Assembly: GCA_947502145.1 (NCBI GenBank)
Contig: CANMYO010000003.1
Location: forward strand, 186,001-250,000
Length of the DNA: 64,000 nucleotides
From: an uncultured Paracoccaceae bacterium
Lineage (GTDB): Bacteria > Pseudomonadota > Alphaproteobacteria > Rhodobacterales > Rhodobacteraceae
Reading direction: 5' to 3'
In this document: in pieces, positions 1-9,996 of the stretch
Numbering within the stretch: the first letter of the stretch is position 1
Layout of the letters: each line of letters begins with the position of its first letter
Notes under the pieces: generated by a model
Database searches by the model: none
Seen by the model: the letters and a program-made list of their open reading frames with translations, nothing else
What the model was told of the DNA's origin: nothing
Position numbers and translations under genes: made by a program

Positions 1-485
1 TGAATCCCGAATGTCGCGCTGGAGCAGGCCACATTCATGTCAAACGCAAAGCCGCCTGCGCCAAGCAGTTGCTGGATTTCAACGGCAATCGCCGGATAGG
101 CGCGTTCCATGTTGGAGGCCGCACAGATCACCACATCGACAATCGCCGGATCAAGATTGCCCAGGGCCTTGCAGGCGGCATCAATCCCGATCTCGGCCAT
201 ATAGGAGGGCGCATCATCGTCGCGGGCGGGCAGGCTGGGGTACATGCGTGTCGGATCAAGGATGCCTGTTTTATCAAGAACATAACGCCGTTCAATCCCC
301 GATGCGGCGAGGATGAATTCAGACGAGGATTGCGGCTTTTCCGCCAGGGTTCCGGCGGCGATGGCCGCGGCGTTTTCCGCATTCCACAGGTCAGCATGCG
401 CGTTAAAGGCGGCGACAAGTTCGTCATTGGTGATTGTATGTTCCGGGGTGAAAACCCCGGTCCCGGTGATTGCTACGCCATGCAT
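1..485 (-). CDS. Beta-ketoacyl-ACP synthase III-like protein (FabH family), 3' end cut by the window
   Basis: Reading leftward from an ATG at 485 gives 161 codons that run off the window edge, so only the N-terminal half is present. The N-terminus (MHGVAITGTGVFTPEHTI) and the segment SGIERRYVLDKTGILDP are typical of FabH-like condensing enzymes. The segment DMNVACSSATFG near residue 155 holds the expected active-site cysteine of the thiolase fold. A purine-rich GGACAGGGGGCGGG precedes the ATG. Proteins of this subtype are related to the beta-ketodecanoyl-ACP synthase of Pseudomonas and start fatty acid or ketone chains from acyl-CoA. The catalytic His and Asn lie outside the window, so activity cannot be judged. 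Confidence 0.8.
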   Translation of the reverse strand, partial: MHGVAITGTGVFTPEHTITNDELVAAFNAHADLWNAENAAAIAAGTLAEKPQSSSEFILAASGIERRYVLDKTGILDPTRMYPSLPARDDDAPSYMAEIGIDAACKALGNLDPAIVDVVICAASNMERAYPAIAVEIQQLLGAGGFAFDMNVACSSATFGI

Positions 486-554
486 GCCCGCCCCCTGTCC
501 CGTGTGCCATAGCCTAGGGGAGCGGGCGGGGCAGAGTCGAGCGTGACGCGGCGG

Positions 555-1850
555 CTATTCCAGCCGGATGCGCCAATGGGTGATATCGGCGGGGGTTGGC
601 GGCTCTGGCGGGACCGGGCGCAGCATCGGGCGCTGATCGACAGGGCTGCCCCTGTGCAGCATTTCGAAGATGTCAGACAGGATCGAAGCGTTATCGCCAA
701 AATAGGTGTGGCCAAAGAAATCCGACACCACGCCGGTGGCGTCAATTACGTCAATGCCGGGGATAAACGGCACGCCGCCGCTGGTATCCCCGATACGCGG
801 AAATCCATTGGCGCTTTCCGAGGCTTTCAGCGCGGAATCCTCGCCCGAGGCATAAAGCGTGACATGTGTGCCCGTGGCCTCGCGGTAGCGCGGGGCAAGC
901 CGGGTGTGAAAGACCACTTCGTCAATGTCGGGGGCGGCAAGGATGATCGTGGTAATCTCGTCCACGATCGGGTCGCGTTCGGCAACAAGTTCTGCCATCG
1001 CCTCGCTGATGATCCGGGTGCCCATGGAATGCGCGATGACGACAATGCGGTCGGGGTCCTGCGCGGCGATGTCATGCAGCACCTGTTTGAGGTCGGGCAC
1101 AGAGCGTTGCGCCATGGTGCTGTCGGACAGGTAATTGATTGCCCGTCCGGCGCTGGGCCAGCTGAACAGGAAAGACGGCCCCTGCCAGGCCAGGTCATAG
1201 GTCAGTTGCCCGGACCGCCGGGTGGCCTTGTCCAGCGAGGTGTTGAAGCCGTGCACATACATCAGCACGGCGTTCTCGGTCGCAGCCAGATCGGCGGACA
1301 GCTGTTCAAACAACGCCTCTGACGTGAACAGCGTGATGTCTTGCAGGATCACGTGCTGCGAAATGTCAGGATCAAACACCATCGAGGCAAACCAGCCCTG
1401 GCTTTCCAGATGGCCCATCTGGTGTTCGCGCGGGATCGACACCAGCGCGGTGGCGTATTGTAGCGGGCCGATGTTGTCGGTGAAGGTGCTGGCCGGGTCA
1501 TCGGGGTCTGCGGATAGATCAACTGCCCGGTTGGTGGCCATGTAGATTTGCACGTCGCGGTGGGTCTCGTCCTCGGCAAAGGGGGCGGGGGCCTCAACAA
1601 CCGCCTCAGGCGGTGGCGGTGGCGGTGGCGGCGGTGGCGGCGGTGGTGCGGCCGCTTCGGGTGCGAACATGTCCAAGTCATCGGGCGCCGAGGCCATCGG
1701 CGGTGCATCACCGCCATCACGGGTTTGGCCGCTGTCTTCGGCGACGGGTGCCTGTGATTGCGGCAGGTCAGGCGCACCGGGCATCACCAGCAGCCCGATG
1801 ATCACCGCGGCCAGAAGGACCGCGGTGAGAATGAGCCATTTTGACTTCAT
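555..1850 (-). CDS. Alpha/beta hydrolase of the DUF900 type with signal anchor and poly-proline linker
   Basis: A 431-residue protein. Residues 4-25 form a hydrophobic N-terminal segment (signal anchor). An acidic, alanine/proline-rich linker follows, with 13 consecutive prolines near residue 70. The catalytic part contains DVQIYMATNR, VLMYVHGFNTSLDKATRR and VVIAHSMGTRI; the last is a nucleophile elbow G/A-H-S-M-G with a catalytic serine. This arrangement matches the DUF900 esterase/lipase-like family. Its likely location is the periplasmic face of the inner membrane, with the linker spanning the cell wall layer. The substrate is unknown. Its start overlaps the end of the upstream lipoprotein gene by 4 bp (ATGA), so the two form an operon. 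Confidence 0.75.
   Translation of the reverse strand: MKSKWLILTAVLLAAVIIGLLVMPGAPDLPQSQAPVAEDSGQTRDGGDAPPMASAPDDLDMFAPEAAAPPPPPPPPPPPPPEAVVEAPAPFAEDETHRDVQIYMATNRAVDLSADPDDPASTFTDNIGPLQYATALVSIPREHQMGHLESQGWFASMVFDPDISQHVILQDITLFTSEALFEQLSADLAATENAVLMYVHGFNTSLDKATRRSGQLTYDLAWQGPSFLFSWPSAGRAINYLSDSTMAQRSVPDLKQVLHDIAAQDPDRIVVIAHSMGTRIISEAMAELVAERDPIVDEITTIILAAPDIDEVVFHTRLAPRYREATGTHVTLYASGEDSALKASESANGFPRIGDTSGGVPFIPGIDVIDATGVVSDFFGHTYFGDNASILSDIFEMLHRGSPVDQRPMLRPVPPEPPTPADITHWRIRLE
1608..1646 (-). repeat. Proline-codon microsatellite (13 CCN codons)
   Basis: Thirteen proline codons in a row (CCA/CCG alternating, ending CCT) inside the hydrolase gene at 555-1850. On the plus strand this appears as a GGTGGC-type repeat. 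Nearly identical 6-bp units could allow slippage, and whole-codon changes would alter linker length without breaking the frame. Confidence 0.85.
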
Positions 1851-2116
1851 CTGATCGGCACCGAATAGAGCACAAAGCCCTGCGTCCGGGCGACCTCAAC
1901 GCCGCCGGTATCAAGCGCAAAAACGCCCAGATTCTCCATGCCCTCGGGGCAGGCAACCAGATCTGCGGCGTCATCAAGGAATTGATTTGTAAAGTTATTT
2001 TCGCCAACGCGGCGACATTGATCGCCATCCGCGCGATACCCGTCGCCAAAGATGGGCAGCGGTTCCGGCATCGGTGTGCAGGCAGCAATCAGCAAAAGTG
2101 GAAGAAGGTGTTTCAT
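1847..2116 (-). CDS. Small predicted lipoprotein, function unknown
   Basis: An 89-residue protein starting MKHLLPLLLIAACTPMPEP. The short hydrophobic leader followed by LIAAC is a clear lipobox, giving a mature protein of about 76 residues lipidated at Cys13. Asp is not at +2 (Thr follows), so outer-membrane sorting is possible. The mature part holds one further pair of cysteines (GDQCRR and LVACPEG), which may form a disulfide. No known domain is recognised. An AGGGATTTTGCC sequence precedes the ATG. It is the first gene of an operon with the DUF900 hydrolase, overlapping its start by 4 bp. Confidence 0.7.
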   Translation of the reverse strand: MKHLLPLLLIAACTPMPEPLPIFGDGYRADGDQCRRVGENNFTNQFLDDAADLVACPEGMENLGVFALDTGGVEVARTQGFVLYSVPIR

Positions 2117-2265
2117 GGCAAAATCCCTATGTTTGAATGAAACCAGTTTACCATAAAAATGCAGTGCAGAAAGTCAGCACATCCTGACCACATCGGGTGC
2201 GGACGCAAGTGTGAAGCGCGCTTAACCTGTTACTGCGATGCTGGGGTCTTTTACGGAGCGCCCAG

Positions 2266-2628
2266 ATGAGCGAAAGCAAAACCCAGCGCCTGCACCGGTC
2301 TTACGCTGAAGAGGTGCACGCCCGGCTTGAAAGCGAATTCACCCCCCCGACCATACCCGAAGGCTGGCACGACATCTGGCGCGAAAAGGACCGGCGCGAC
2401 GAAAAACGGGTCCGGGTGACGCTGGCGCTTGATGCGGATGTTGTGCGGTTTTTCAAAGGGCTGGGGGCGGGATATCAGCCCCGGATGAACCGGGTTCTGC
2501 GCGCCTTCATGCACGACAGGCTGGCGGGTCTGGTGGCCGGGCCAGAGGACCGCCCCAGCGATGTGGACCTTGCCGAGTTGCGCCGCCTGACCCAAGAGCT
2601 TGCGGCGCGGGACGCCGATCAGCCCTGA
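2266..2628 (+). CDS. BrnA-like antitoxin protein without an adjacent BrnT toxin
   Basis: A 120-residue, charged protein. Its segment [33 protein letters not shown] resembles the ribbon-helix-helix DNA-binding end of BrnA antitoxins, which pair as dimers and repress their own operon. BrnA normally follows a brnT toxin gene (about 90 codons), but the 150 bp upstream hold only the start region of a lipoprotein gene on the other strand. This copy therefore looks orphan. GGAG lies 7 bp before the ATG. The last 10 bp overlap the 3' end of convergent carB. It may act as a stand-alone repressor; the target is unknown. Confidence 0.65.
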   Translation: MSESKTQRLHRSYAEEVHARLESEFTPPTIPEGWHDIWREKDRRDEKRVRVTLALDADVVRFFKGLGAGYQPRMNRVLRAFMHDRLAGLVAGPEDRPSDVDLAELRRLTQELAARDADQP

Positions 2629-5600
2629 AGTGCGCGCACGCCCACGTCGCCGGATTCGCGTTCCTTCATCGCCATCACCGCGGCCTGTGCGGCAGCGGCG
2701 GTGGTGAAATAAGGGATCTTGTCATTCAGCGCGACGGCCCTGATTGACCGGCTGTCTTCGACGGCGGCGGCCCCTTCGGTGGTGTTGAACACCAGCGCGA
2801 TATGCCCGTCCTTGAGCCGATCGACAATGGTCAGTCCGCCTTCGTAGACTTTGTTGACGACCTCACAATCCAGCCCCTGTGCCTGACAGAAGGCCGCGGT
2901 GCCGCGGGTCGCAACCAGCGAAAACCCGAGTGATACCAGACCTTTGGCGGCCTCGGCCATCTCGGCGGTTTTGTCGTCGTCCTTGATAGACAGGAACACG
3001 GTGCCGCCTGATGGCAGATCGGTGCCCGCGCCCATCTGCGCCTTGAGGAAGGCTCGCGCAAAATTGCGATCCCAGCCCATGACCTCACCTGTGGAGCGCA
3101 TTTCCGGGCCCAGGATCGTGTCAACACCTGGGAAACGGGCGAAGGGCAGGACCGCCTCTTTCACCGAGAACCAGGGTGTTTTGGGGTCCGCCAGTGTGAA
3201 GGCATCGCCAAGGGGCAGAATTTCCATCGGGTTGTCGGTCACCGGATAGGGCGGGCGCAGCGGGAAGTTTGACAGCGGTTCGCCCGCCATCAGCCGCGCG
3301 GCGATGGATGCAATTGCGCTGTCGGTTGCCTTGGCGACAAAGGGCACGGTGCGCGAGGCGCGGGGGTTGACCTCGATCAGGTAGACCGTTTCGTCCTTGA
3401 CCGCGAATTGCACATTCATCAGCCCCACGACATTCAGCGCAAGGGCAAGTTGTTCGGTCTGGCGGCGAATTTCGGCGACCATCGCGTCGGACAGCGAATG
3501 CGGCGGCAGGGAACAGGCGCTGTCGCCGGAGTGCACGCCCGCCTCTTCGATATGCTGCATGATCCCGGCGACATGGGTGTTCTGGCCATCTGAAAGGCAG
3601 TCCACGTCAACCTCGACCGCGCCGGACAGGTAGCTGTCAAGCAGCACGGGGCTGTCGCCTGACACCACAACGGCGTCCGAGATGTAGCGTTCAAGCTGGG
3701 TTTGATCACGCACGATTTCCATCGCCCGACCACCCAGAACATAAGACGGGCGGATTACCAGCGGGAAGCCGATATCTGCCGCGATTTCAAGCGCTTGCGC
3801 ATCGGTTGATGCGATGCCGTTGACCGGCTGCTTAAGCCCCAGACGGTTCACGAGATCCTGAAAACGTTCGCGATCTTCGGCCAGGTCAATCGCGTCGGGC
3901 GAGGTGCCAAGGATCGGGATCCCGGCCGCCTCGAGATCATTGGCGAGCTTCAGCGGGGTCTGGCCGCCAAATTGAACGATCACGCCGTGCAGGGTGCCAT
4001 TGTCCTGTTCCACGCGCAGGATTTCCATCACGTGTTCAAAGGTCAGCGGCTCAAAATAGAGCCGGTCCGAGGTGTCATAGTCAGTGCTGACCGTTTCGGG
4101 GTTGCAGTTGACCATGATGGTTTCATAGCCCTGATCGGTCAGTGCAAAACAGGCGTGGCAGCAGCAGTAGTCAAATTCGATCCCCTGACCGATCCGGTTG
4201 GGCCCGCCCCCCAGAATGACCACTTTCTTGCGGTCGGTTGGGCGTGCCTCGTCCTCAACCTCGCCCATCACGGGGGCCTCGTAGGTGGAGTACATATAGG
4301 GGGTCTGCGCCTCAAATTCGGCAGCGCAGGTGTCGATGCGCTTGAACACCGCGTTGACGCCAAGGTTCTGGCGGGCGCGGCGGACATTGGCTTCGTCCCG
4401 GCCCGACAGGCTGGCGAGCCGCGCGTCGGTAAAGCCCATCATCTTGAGGTCGCGCAGACCCTGTTCGGTCACCGGCAACCCATCCGCAATCACGGCGGCC
4501 TCTGCATCCACGATCTCGCGGATGCGGGCAAGGAACCAGGGGTCGAGCTTGGTGACGGCCTGGATGTCTTCATCCGCCAGCCCGTGCCGCATCGCCTGCG
4601 CAATCACCCGCAAACGGTCTGGCGTCTGCCGGGCCAGCGCCTTGGTGATCGCGGCCTTGTCAGGGGCTCCGGCGATGTCGATGTCGTCAAATCCGGTCAG
4701 GCCGGTTTCCATCGAGGCCAGGGCCTTTTGCAGGCTTTCGTGGATTGTGCGGCCAATCGCCATCGCCTCGCCGACGGATTTCATCGCCGTTGTCAGCAGA
4801 GGTTCGGAGCCGGCGAATTTTTCAAACGCAAAGCGTGGAATCTTGGTGACGACGTAGTCGATTGTCGGTTCAAAGCTGGCCGGGGTAACACCGGTGATGT
4901 CGTTATCCAGTTCGTCCAGCGTATAGCCCACCGCCAGCTTTGCGGCGATTTTCGCAATCGGGAACCCGGTCGCCTTTGACGCCAGCGCCGATGAGCGGGA
5001 CACCCGCGGGTTCATTTCGATCACCACCATGCGCCCATCCGCAGGGTTCACCGCCCATTGCACGTTGGAGCCGCCGGTTTCGACGCCGATCTCGCGCAGG
5101 ACCGCGATCGAGGCGGAGCGCATCATCTGGTATTCCTTGTCCGTCAGCGTCAGCGCCGGGGCCACGGTGATGGAATCGCCCGTGTGTACGCCCATCGGGT
5201 CGACGTTTTCGATGGCACAGACAATGATGGCGTTGTCGGCCCGGTCGCGCACGACCTCCATTTCGTATTCTTTCCAGCCCAGCAGGGATTCATCGACGAG
5301 GATTTGCGCCACGGGCGAAGCCTCCATCCCGGTGCGGCAGAAATGTTCGTATTCCTCGCGGTTGTACGCCACGCCGCCGCCGGTGCCGCCAAGGGTAAAG
5401 GCCGGGCGGATGATCGCGGGCAGGCCGACATATTCGATGGCATCCACGGCCAGTTGCAGACCGGCCTTGATATCATATTTGCCGTCGTCACCTTTGGGGG
5501 CGGTGATGATTGTCGCCTTGGGATTTTCCAGACCGATACGGTCCATCGCCTCGCGGAAGAGTTTGCGATCTTCTGCCATTTCAATGGCTTGGCGGTTCGC

Positions 5601-5951
5601 GCCGATCATCTGAACGCCGAATTTTTCCAGCACACCCATTTCTTCCAGCGCCAGCGAGGTGTTCAGACCGGTCTGGCCACCCATCGTCGGCAAAAGCGCG
5701 TCGGGGCGTTCCTTTTCGATGATCTTTGCCACCACCTCGGGTGTGATCGGTTCGATATAGGTGGCATCGGCAAGGCCGGGGTCGGTCATGATTGTCGCCG
5801 GGTTCGAATTGACCAGAATGATCCGGTAGCCTTCTTCGCGCAGCGCCTTGCAGGCCTGTGCGCCGGAATAGTCAAATTCGCAGGCCTGCCCGATGACAAT
5901 TGGGCCCGCACCAATAATCATGATCGACTTGATATCATCACGTTTCGGCAT
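2619..5951 (-). CDS. carB: Carbamoyl-phosphate synthase large subunit
   Basis: A 1110-residue protein of the length usual in alphaproteobacteria. It starts [30 protein letters not shown], the characteristic CarB N-terminus. It contains the two homologous ATP-grasp halves (around residues 1-400 and 560-940; second-half motif [20 protein letters not shown]) and a C-terminal MGS-like allosteric domain with [14 protein letters not shown]. CarB uses ammonia channelled from the CarA glutaminase, bicarbonate and two ATP to make carbamoyl phosphate for arginine and pyrimidine synthesis. carA is not adjacent. argF, which consumes the product, lies elsewhere in this window at about 30.4 kb. Confidence 0.97.
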   Translation of the reverse strand: MPKRDDIKSIMIIGAGPIVIGQACEFDYSGAQACKALREEGYRIILVNSNPATIMTDPGLADATYIEPITPEVVAKIIEKERPDALLPTMGGQTGLNTSLALEEMGVLEKFGVQMIGANRQAIEMAEDRKLFREAMDRIGLENPKATIITAPKGDDGKYDIKAGLQLAVDAIEYVGLPAIIRPAFTLGGTGGGVAYNREEYEHFCRTGMEASPVAQILVDESLLGWKEYEMEVVRDRADNAIIVCAIENVDPMGVHTGDSITVAPALTLTDKEYQMMRSASIAVLREIGVETGGSNVQWAVNPADGRMVVIEMNPRVSRSSALASKATGFPIAKIAAKLAVGYTLDELDNDITGVTPASFEPTIDYVVTKIPRFAFEKFAGSEPLLTTAMKSVGEAMAIGRTIHESLQKALASMETGLTGFDDIDIAGAPDKAAITKALARQTPDRLRVIAQAMRHGLADEDIQAVTKLDPWFLARIREIVDAEAAVIADGLPVTEQGLRDLKMMGFTDARLASLSGRDEANVRRARQNLGVNAVFKRIDTCAAEFEAQTPYMYSTYEAPVMGEVEDEARPTDRKKVVILGGGPNRIGQGIEFDYCCCHACFALTDQGYETIMVNCNPETVSTDYDTSDRLYFEPLTFEHVMEILRVEQDNGTLHGVIVQFGGQTPLKLANDLEAAGIPILGTSPDAIDLAEDRERFQDLVNRLGLKQPVNGIASTDAQALEIAADIGFPLVIRPSYVLGGRAMEIVRDQTQLERYISDAVVVSGDSPVLLDSYLSGAVEVDVDCLSDGQNTHVAGIMQHIEEAGVHSGDSACSLPPHSLSDAMVAEIRRQTEQLALALNVVGLMNVQFAVKDETVYLIEVNPRASRTVPFVAKATDSAIASIAARLMAGEPLSNFPLRPPYPVTDNPMEILPLGDAFTLADPKTPWFSVKEAVLPFARFPGVDTILGPEMRSTGEVMGWDRNFARAFLKAQMGAGTDLPSGGTVFLSIKDDDKTAEMAEAAKGLVSLGFSLVATRGTAAFCQAQGLDCEVVNKVYEGGLTIVDRLKDGHIALVFNTTEGAAAVEDSRSIRAVALNDKIPYFTTAAAAQAAVMAMKERESGDVGVRALQG

Positions 5952-6094
5952 GCCTGACCCTCATATGCAAATTGTCCTGCGTTATAGGGATGGGCGATGC
6001 GGGTGCAAGGGGCAATTGGGCGGTTTTTGGCGTGAAATTCGTGCAGCCCAGATCTGCGCGGCGGGACCAAGTTCAGGCAGCCGCGGCGCAATGC

Positions 6095-6123
6095 TTGACT
6101 TATCTGGTGCAAAGGGGTGTATC
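6095..6123 (+). promoter_or_regulatory. Possible sigma-70-type promoter for aspS
   Basis: TTGACT at 6095-6100, a 17-bp spacer and TGTATC at 6118-6123. The -35 match is good and the -10 is weak, as is common in this group. A start near 6130 would leave a short leader before aspS. Inference from pattern only. Confidence 0.35.
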
Positions 6124-6155
6124 GGGCCGATATTCATGTACCCGAGGATGATCCC

Positions 6156-8009
6156 ATGCACGCCTATCGCACCCATACCTGCGCCGATCTGACAGCGGCC
6201 AACGTCGGTGATACCGTACGTTTGTCCGGCTGGGTCAATCGGGTGCGCGATCATGGTGGCATCCTGTTTATCGACCTGCGCGACCATTATGGCATCACGC
6301 AGGTGTTGTGCGACCCCGATTCAGCGGCCTTTGCTGACGTTGAAAAGGTGCGCAGCGAATGGTGCATTCGTATCGACGGCGAAGTGAAAGCACGCGATCC
6401 GGAACTGGTGAACGCCAAGCTGCCCACCGGCGAGGTCGAAGTGTTCGTCCGTGAAATCGAAGTGCTGGGCGCCTCAAAGGAACTGCCGCTGATGGTGTTT
6501 GGCGATCAGGAATATCCCGAGGAAACCCGGCTGAAGTATCGCTATCTCGACCTGCGCCGTGAGGCGATGCAGGACAACATGAAACTGCGGTCGGATGTTG
6601 TCGCCTCGATGCGGCGGCGGATGTGGGACAGCGGTTTCCGCGAATACCAGACGCCGATCATCACCGCATCCAGCCCCGAGGGCGCGCGCGACTTTCTGGT
6701 GCCGTCACGTCTGCATCCGGGCAAGTTTTATGCGCTGCCGCAGGCACCGCAGCAGTTCAAGCAGCTGATCATGGTCAGCGGCTATGACAAGTATTTCCAG
6801 ATCGCGCCCTGTTTCCGCGACGAGGACCCGCGCGCGGACCGGTCGCCCACGGATTTCTACCAGCTTGATCTGGAGATGTCGTTTGTTGAACAACAGGATG
6901 TGTTTGACACGATCCAGCCGGTGATCACCGGGATTTTCGAAGAATTCGGCGGTGGTCGCAAGGTTGACCAGACCTGGGAGCAGATCAGCTATCGCGATGC
7001 GGCCCTGTGGTATGGCAGCGACAAGCCGGACCTGCGCAACCCGATCAAGATGCAGGTCGTGTCAGAGCATTTCGCGGGCTCTGGTTTTGCGATCTTTGCC
7101 CGTTTGCTGGAGCAAGAGGGCACAGAGGTGCGCGCCATCCCCGCCCCCACAGGCGGCAGTCGCAAGTTCTGTGACCGGATGAATGCCTTTGCCCAGAAAG
7201 AGGGCCTGCCGGGCATGGGTTATATCTTCTGGCGTGAAAAGACGGCCGACGCGGTGGCGCAGGAACTGGGCATTTCCGTCAAGGACGCGCAGGCGAAGCT
7301 GAAATCGGGCGAAGTTGCGGGCGGCATGGAAGCCGCCGGGCCGCTGGCCAAGAACATCGGACCAGAGCGGACAGAGGCGATCCGCCAGCAGCTGGGCCTT
7401 GGGCTGGGTGATGCGGCGTTCTTCCTTGGTGGCAAGCCAAAGGCGTTTGAAGGTGTGGCCGGCAAGGCGCGCAACGTGATCGGCGAAGAATTGGGTCTGA
7501 CCGATCAGGACCGCTTTGCCTTTGCGTGGATCGTGGACTTCCCGATTTACGAACGCGACGCAGAGACCGGCAAGATCGACTTTGAACACAACCCGTTTTC
7601 GATGCCACAGGGCGGTATGGCGGCGCTGGATGGCGACCCCGAAGACGTGCTGGGGTATCAGTATGACCTGGCCTGCAACGGCTACGAACTGGTATCCGGC
7701 GCGATCCGGAACCACCGGCCCGAGATCATGTTCAAGGCCTTCGAAATTGCCGGATATGGCAAGGATGAGGTCGAAAAGCGGTTTGGCGGCATGGTCAATG
7801 CCTTCCAATATGGTGCCCCGCCACACGGCGGTTGCGCGGCGGGCATCGACCGCATTGTGATGTTGCTGGCTGATCAGCAGAATATCCGCGAAGTCATCAT
7901 GTTCCCGATGAACCAGCGCGCCGAAGACCTGATGATGGACGCCCCGTCAGAGCCGCAGAACGAACAGTTGCGCGAATTACGCCTGCGCGTGCTGCCACCG
8001 GAAAGCTGA
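6156..8009 (+). CDS. aspS: Aspartyl-tRNA synthetase
   Basis: Class II synthetase of 617 residues with this start. The frame is open 13 codons further upstream, but [12 protein letters not shown] with GAGGATGATCCC in front is the natural start. The order is an OB-fold anticodon-binding domain ([26 protein letters not shown]), the catalytic core with motif 2-like [24 protein letters not shown], the GAD insertion domain, and C-terminal motif 3 ([19 protein letters not shown]). It charges tRNA-Asp in the cytosol. It is transcribed away from carB, and a strong hairpin follows the stop codon, so it is probably a single-gene unit. Confidence 0.97.
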   Translation: MHAYRTHTCADLTAANVGDTVRLSGWVNRVRDHGGILFIDLRDHYGITQVLCDPDSAAFADVEKVRSEWCIRIDGEVKARDPELVNAKLPTGEVEVFVREIEVLGASKELPLMVFGDQEYPEETRLKYRYLDLRREAMQDNMKLRSDVVASMRRRMWDSGFREYQTPIITASSPEGARDFLVPSRLHPGKFYALPQAPQQFKQLIMVSGYDKYFQIAPCFRDEDPRADRSPTDFYQLDLEMSFVEQQDVFDTIQPVITGIFEEFGGGRKVDQTWEQISYRDAALWYGSDKPDLRNPIKMQVVSEHFAGSGFAIFARLLEQEGTEVRAIPAPTGGSRKFCDRMNAFAQKEGLPGMGYIFWREKTADAVAQELGISVKDAQAKLKSGEVAGGMEAAGPLAKNIGPERTEAIRQQLGLGLGDAAFFLGGKPKAFEGVAGKARNVIGEELGLTDQDRFAFAWIVDFPIYERDAETGKIDFEHNPFSMPQGGMAALDGDPEDVLGYQYDLACNGYELVSGAIRNHRPEIMFKAFEIAGYGKDEVEKRFGGMVNAFQYGAPPHGGCAAGIDRIVMLLADQQNIREVIMFPMNQRAEDLMMDAPSEPQNEQLRELRLRVLPPES

Positions 8010-8019
8010 GGTCGTCGCC

Positions 8020-8042
8020 GCAGGGCCCGGTGCGGGCCCTGC
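8020..8042 (+). terminator. Hairpin terminator after aspS
   Basis: Perfect 10-bp inverted repeat GCAGGGCCCG / CGGGCCCTGC with a 3-base loop (GTG), starting 10 bp after the aspS stop. The tail CTTTGTCGTG has few T residues, so termination may be incomplete. Confidence 0.65.
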
Positions 8043-8102
8043 CTTTGTCGTGTAGATGAAATTCATGCTAGCGTGACCCTGGACAGTAGACCGGGAGTAA
8101 CA

Positions 8103-8546
8103 ATGGCCATTCATCTTATTCTGCTTGCGCTGATGATGGGCGCGATCATTTCGATCTATCTGCCGATGATCACGCGCACGTCGCAATTGCTGGGCTCTGG
8201 CCCGATGGCCAATGTGCCATTCTTTGCCGTCGCGCTGCTGGCGTCCATCGTGATCGCCGTGGCAACCGGTGCGCGCGGCGCACAGTTTCAGAAAATCGGG
8301 ACGCTGCCGCTGTGGCTTTTGACGGCGGGGGTGATGAGCGCGGGGATGATCATCGGAACGAGCTACCTGATCCCGCGCATTGGCATTGGCGCTTTCTTTG
8401 TTCTGGCGGTGTCGGGCCAGGTGCTGGCCGGGATGACGTTCAGCTATTTCGGCTTGTTCGGCGTGGTCGCCAGCCCGCTGACATGGGGCAAATTGCTGGG
8501 GGCGGCCCTGGTCATTTCCGGTGTTTATCTGGTGACGTTCCGATAG
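8103..8546 (+). CDS. DMT-superfamily small membrane protein (YdcZ/DUF606 type)
   Basis: A 147-residue, very hydrophobic protein with about five membrane segments, matching the half-size DUF606 (YdcZ) branch of the drug/metabolite transporter superfamily. GGGAG lies just upstream of the chosen ATG; an earlier in-frame start ten codons upstream has no ribosome site. The ending TWGKLLGAALVISGVYLVTFR is typical of the last helix in these proteins. Members usually act as homodimers or paired halves, and the substrate is unknown. It stands alone between aspS and a DUF1993 gene. Confidence 0.65.
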   Translation: MAIHLILLALMMGAIISIYLPMITRTSQLLGSGPMANVPFFAVALLASIVIAVATGARGAQFQKIGTLPLWLLTAGVMSAGMIIGTSYLIPRIGIGAFFVLAVSGQVLAGMTFSYFGLFGVVASPLTWGKLLGAALVISGVYLVTFR

Positions 8547-8607
8547 GGGACCCGGGGGCGGGACCTGGCCGGTTGCCTCATCCGCGGGCAGTCGGCAAGA
8601 TGGCGAG

Positions 8608-9111
8608 ATGAATGATCAGGCCATTTTTGATGTTGTCACGCAATCTGCGCAGAACGCGATTGACCGCGCCGAGCACCTTCTGGGCACTGCCCCGGATGCG
8701 TGTCTGACACGGCAACTTGTGCCGCATATGTTTGATTTTGCAGGGCAAATTCGGACCGTCACGATCTTTGCGCTGCGCAGTACGCTGACCCCGATCGGGC
8801 GGGAGTGGTCACTGGCCGTGAAAGGCGCTGGACGGGGCGCTTTGCAGGAACAATTTACCGGCGCGCGGGCAGATATTTCCGCGCTGGCCGCCGCAGATTT
8901 TGCCGGGGTGACGCAGCGGCGCGTGTCACATCAGGCGGGAGATGCCGAGCTTGATCAGGATGCGCAAACCTACGTGCTGGACTTTGCGCTGCCCAACATG
9001 TGGTTTCACCTGTCGATGGCATATGCGATTTTGCGGCAAGCGGGCGTCGATGTCGGGAAGGCCGATTTCGACGGCCTTCACCACTATCAAACCGGCTTTT
9101 CCTTCGTTTAG
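8608..9111 (+). CDS. DUF1993 family protein (DinB-like fold)
   Basis: A 167-residue soluble protein. The segment RQLVPHMFDFAGQIRTVTIFAL and the ending MWFHLSMAYAILRQAGVDVGKADFDG match the DUF1993 family, predicted four-helix bundles related to DinB/metal-dependent hydrolases. The catalytic role is not established for the family. The stop codon overlaps the stop of the convergent L,D-transpeptidase gene (3 bp shared), so nothing separates the two 3' ends. Confidence 0.7.
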   Translation: MNDQAIFDVVTQSAQNAIDRAEHLLGTAPDACLTRQLVPHMFDFAGQIRTVTIFALRSTLTPIGREWSLAVKGAGRGALQEQFTGARADISALAAADFAGVTQRRVSHQAGDAELDQDAQTYVLDFALPNMWFHLSMAYAILRQAGVDVGKADFDGLHHYQTGFSFV

Positions 9112-9725
9112 GCGGAGCCCTCTGCGGTGACCGGCGGCAGGATATCCTTTTCATACATGTAAACGCGGGTGCCCTTGGGCACGCGGTCGTAAAGGTCAAC
9201 AACCTGCCGGTTGATCAGGCGGGCGCAGCCGTTGGACACATCCTTGCCGATGGTATTGGGCAGATGCGTGCCATGCAGACGCAGAAAAGTGTCGCGATTG
9301 CCCGAGAACAGATAAAGCGCGCGGGCCCCCAGCGGGTTGGTCGGCCCGCCGGGCATCCCATCTTCCCATTCGCGGTAAGAGGGGGTCCGTTCCATCATGT
9401 CCTCGGTTGGGGTCCAGCTTGGCCATTCTTTCTTGGCCCGGATCGTATAGATGCCCGGTTCATAAAGCCCGTCTTTGCCAACGCCGACAAAATAGCGGAT
9501 CGCGCGGCCGTTCCCCAGCGTCCAGTACAGGGAATACTGGTCCGGCACGACATGGATTTGTCCCGCCGCAAGCGGGTTGTTCAGCACCACGACACGTGGC
9601 GCAAGGTTGGCGGGCAGTTCAGCCAGCGGCCAGGGTTCCGCAGCAAGCGGGGTGGCGACAGCAGCACCGGCAAAAGCAGATGCCGTGGCCAAAAAATGGC
9701 GGCGATTGATCATATGATACTCCAT
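9108..9725 (-). CDS. L,D-transpeptidase (YkuD domain), Tat-exported
   Basis: About 205 residues. The N-terminus NRRHFLATASAFAGAAVATPLAA is a twin-arginine-like signal ending in an AXA cleavage site. The YkuD domain follows (about 55-190): VVVLNNPLAAGQIHVVPDQ, the His-containing LFSGNRDTFLRLHGTHLPNTIG and the catalytic motif SNGCARLINRQVVDLYDRV (SxGC, nucleophile Cys). These enzymes form 3-3 peptidoglycan crosslinks or attach lipoproteins to peptidoglycan in the periplasm. Two starts are possible: ATG at 9725 with GGAGGG 8 bp upstream, or ATG at 9713 with GGAG 6 bp upstream; the first is chosen. Convergent with the DUF1993 gene. Confidence 0.9.
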   Translation of the reverse strand: MEYHMINRRHFLATASAFAGAAVATPLAAEPWPLAELPANLAPRVVVLNNPLAAGQIHVVPDQYSLYWTLGNGRAIRYFVGVGKDGLYEPGIYTIRAKKEWPSWTPTEDMMERTPSYREWEDGMPGGPTNPLGARALYLFSGNRDTFLRLHGTHLPNTIGKDVSNGCARLINRQVVDLYDRVPKGTRVYMYEKDILPPVTAEGSA

Positions 9726-9996
9726 CAGCAAGCCCTCCCCAAAGGGCGTTCGGCGCAGATATTGCACATATCAAAGGTCAAGGTCCGCAAAATTTCGGTA
9801 AACTCTGCGTGGGCGGGTCATTCTTCTGGTCAGACTTGCTTTTTTGCCGCAATTTTGGCGGGAAATGCTGGGGATTGGCGGGATTTTGCCAGCTGTGGCG
9901 GGAATCACCCGCGCAGAACTTTGCCCGTGGCGGATAGATCGCTTTGCCTTGCTGACCTGCTTCCATATGTTCGGGTCAGGCAGCACAGGGCAGACG

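Noticed and set aside
3972-4979. Long open frame on the plus strand inside carB (335 codons)
   Set aside because: It is antisense to a well-conserved CarB coding region. GC-rich codons create such mirror frames; the protein has no recognisable motif and no ribosome site.
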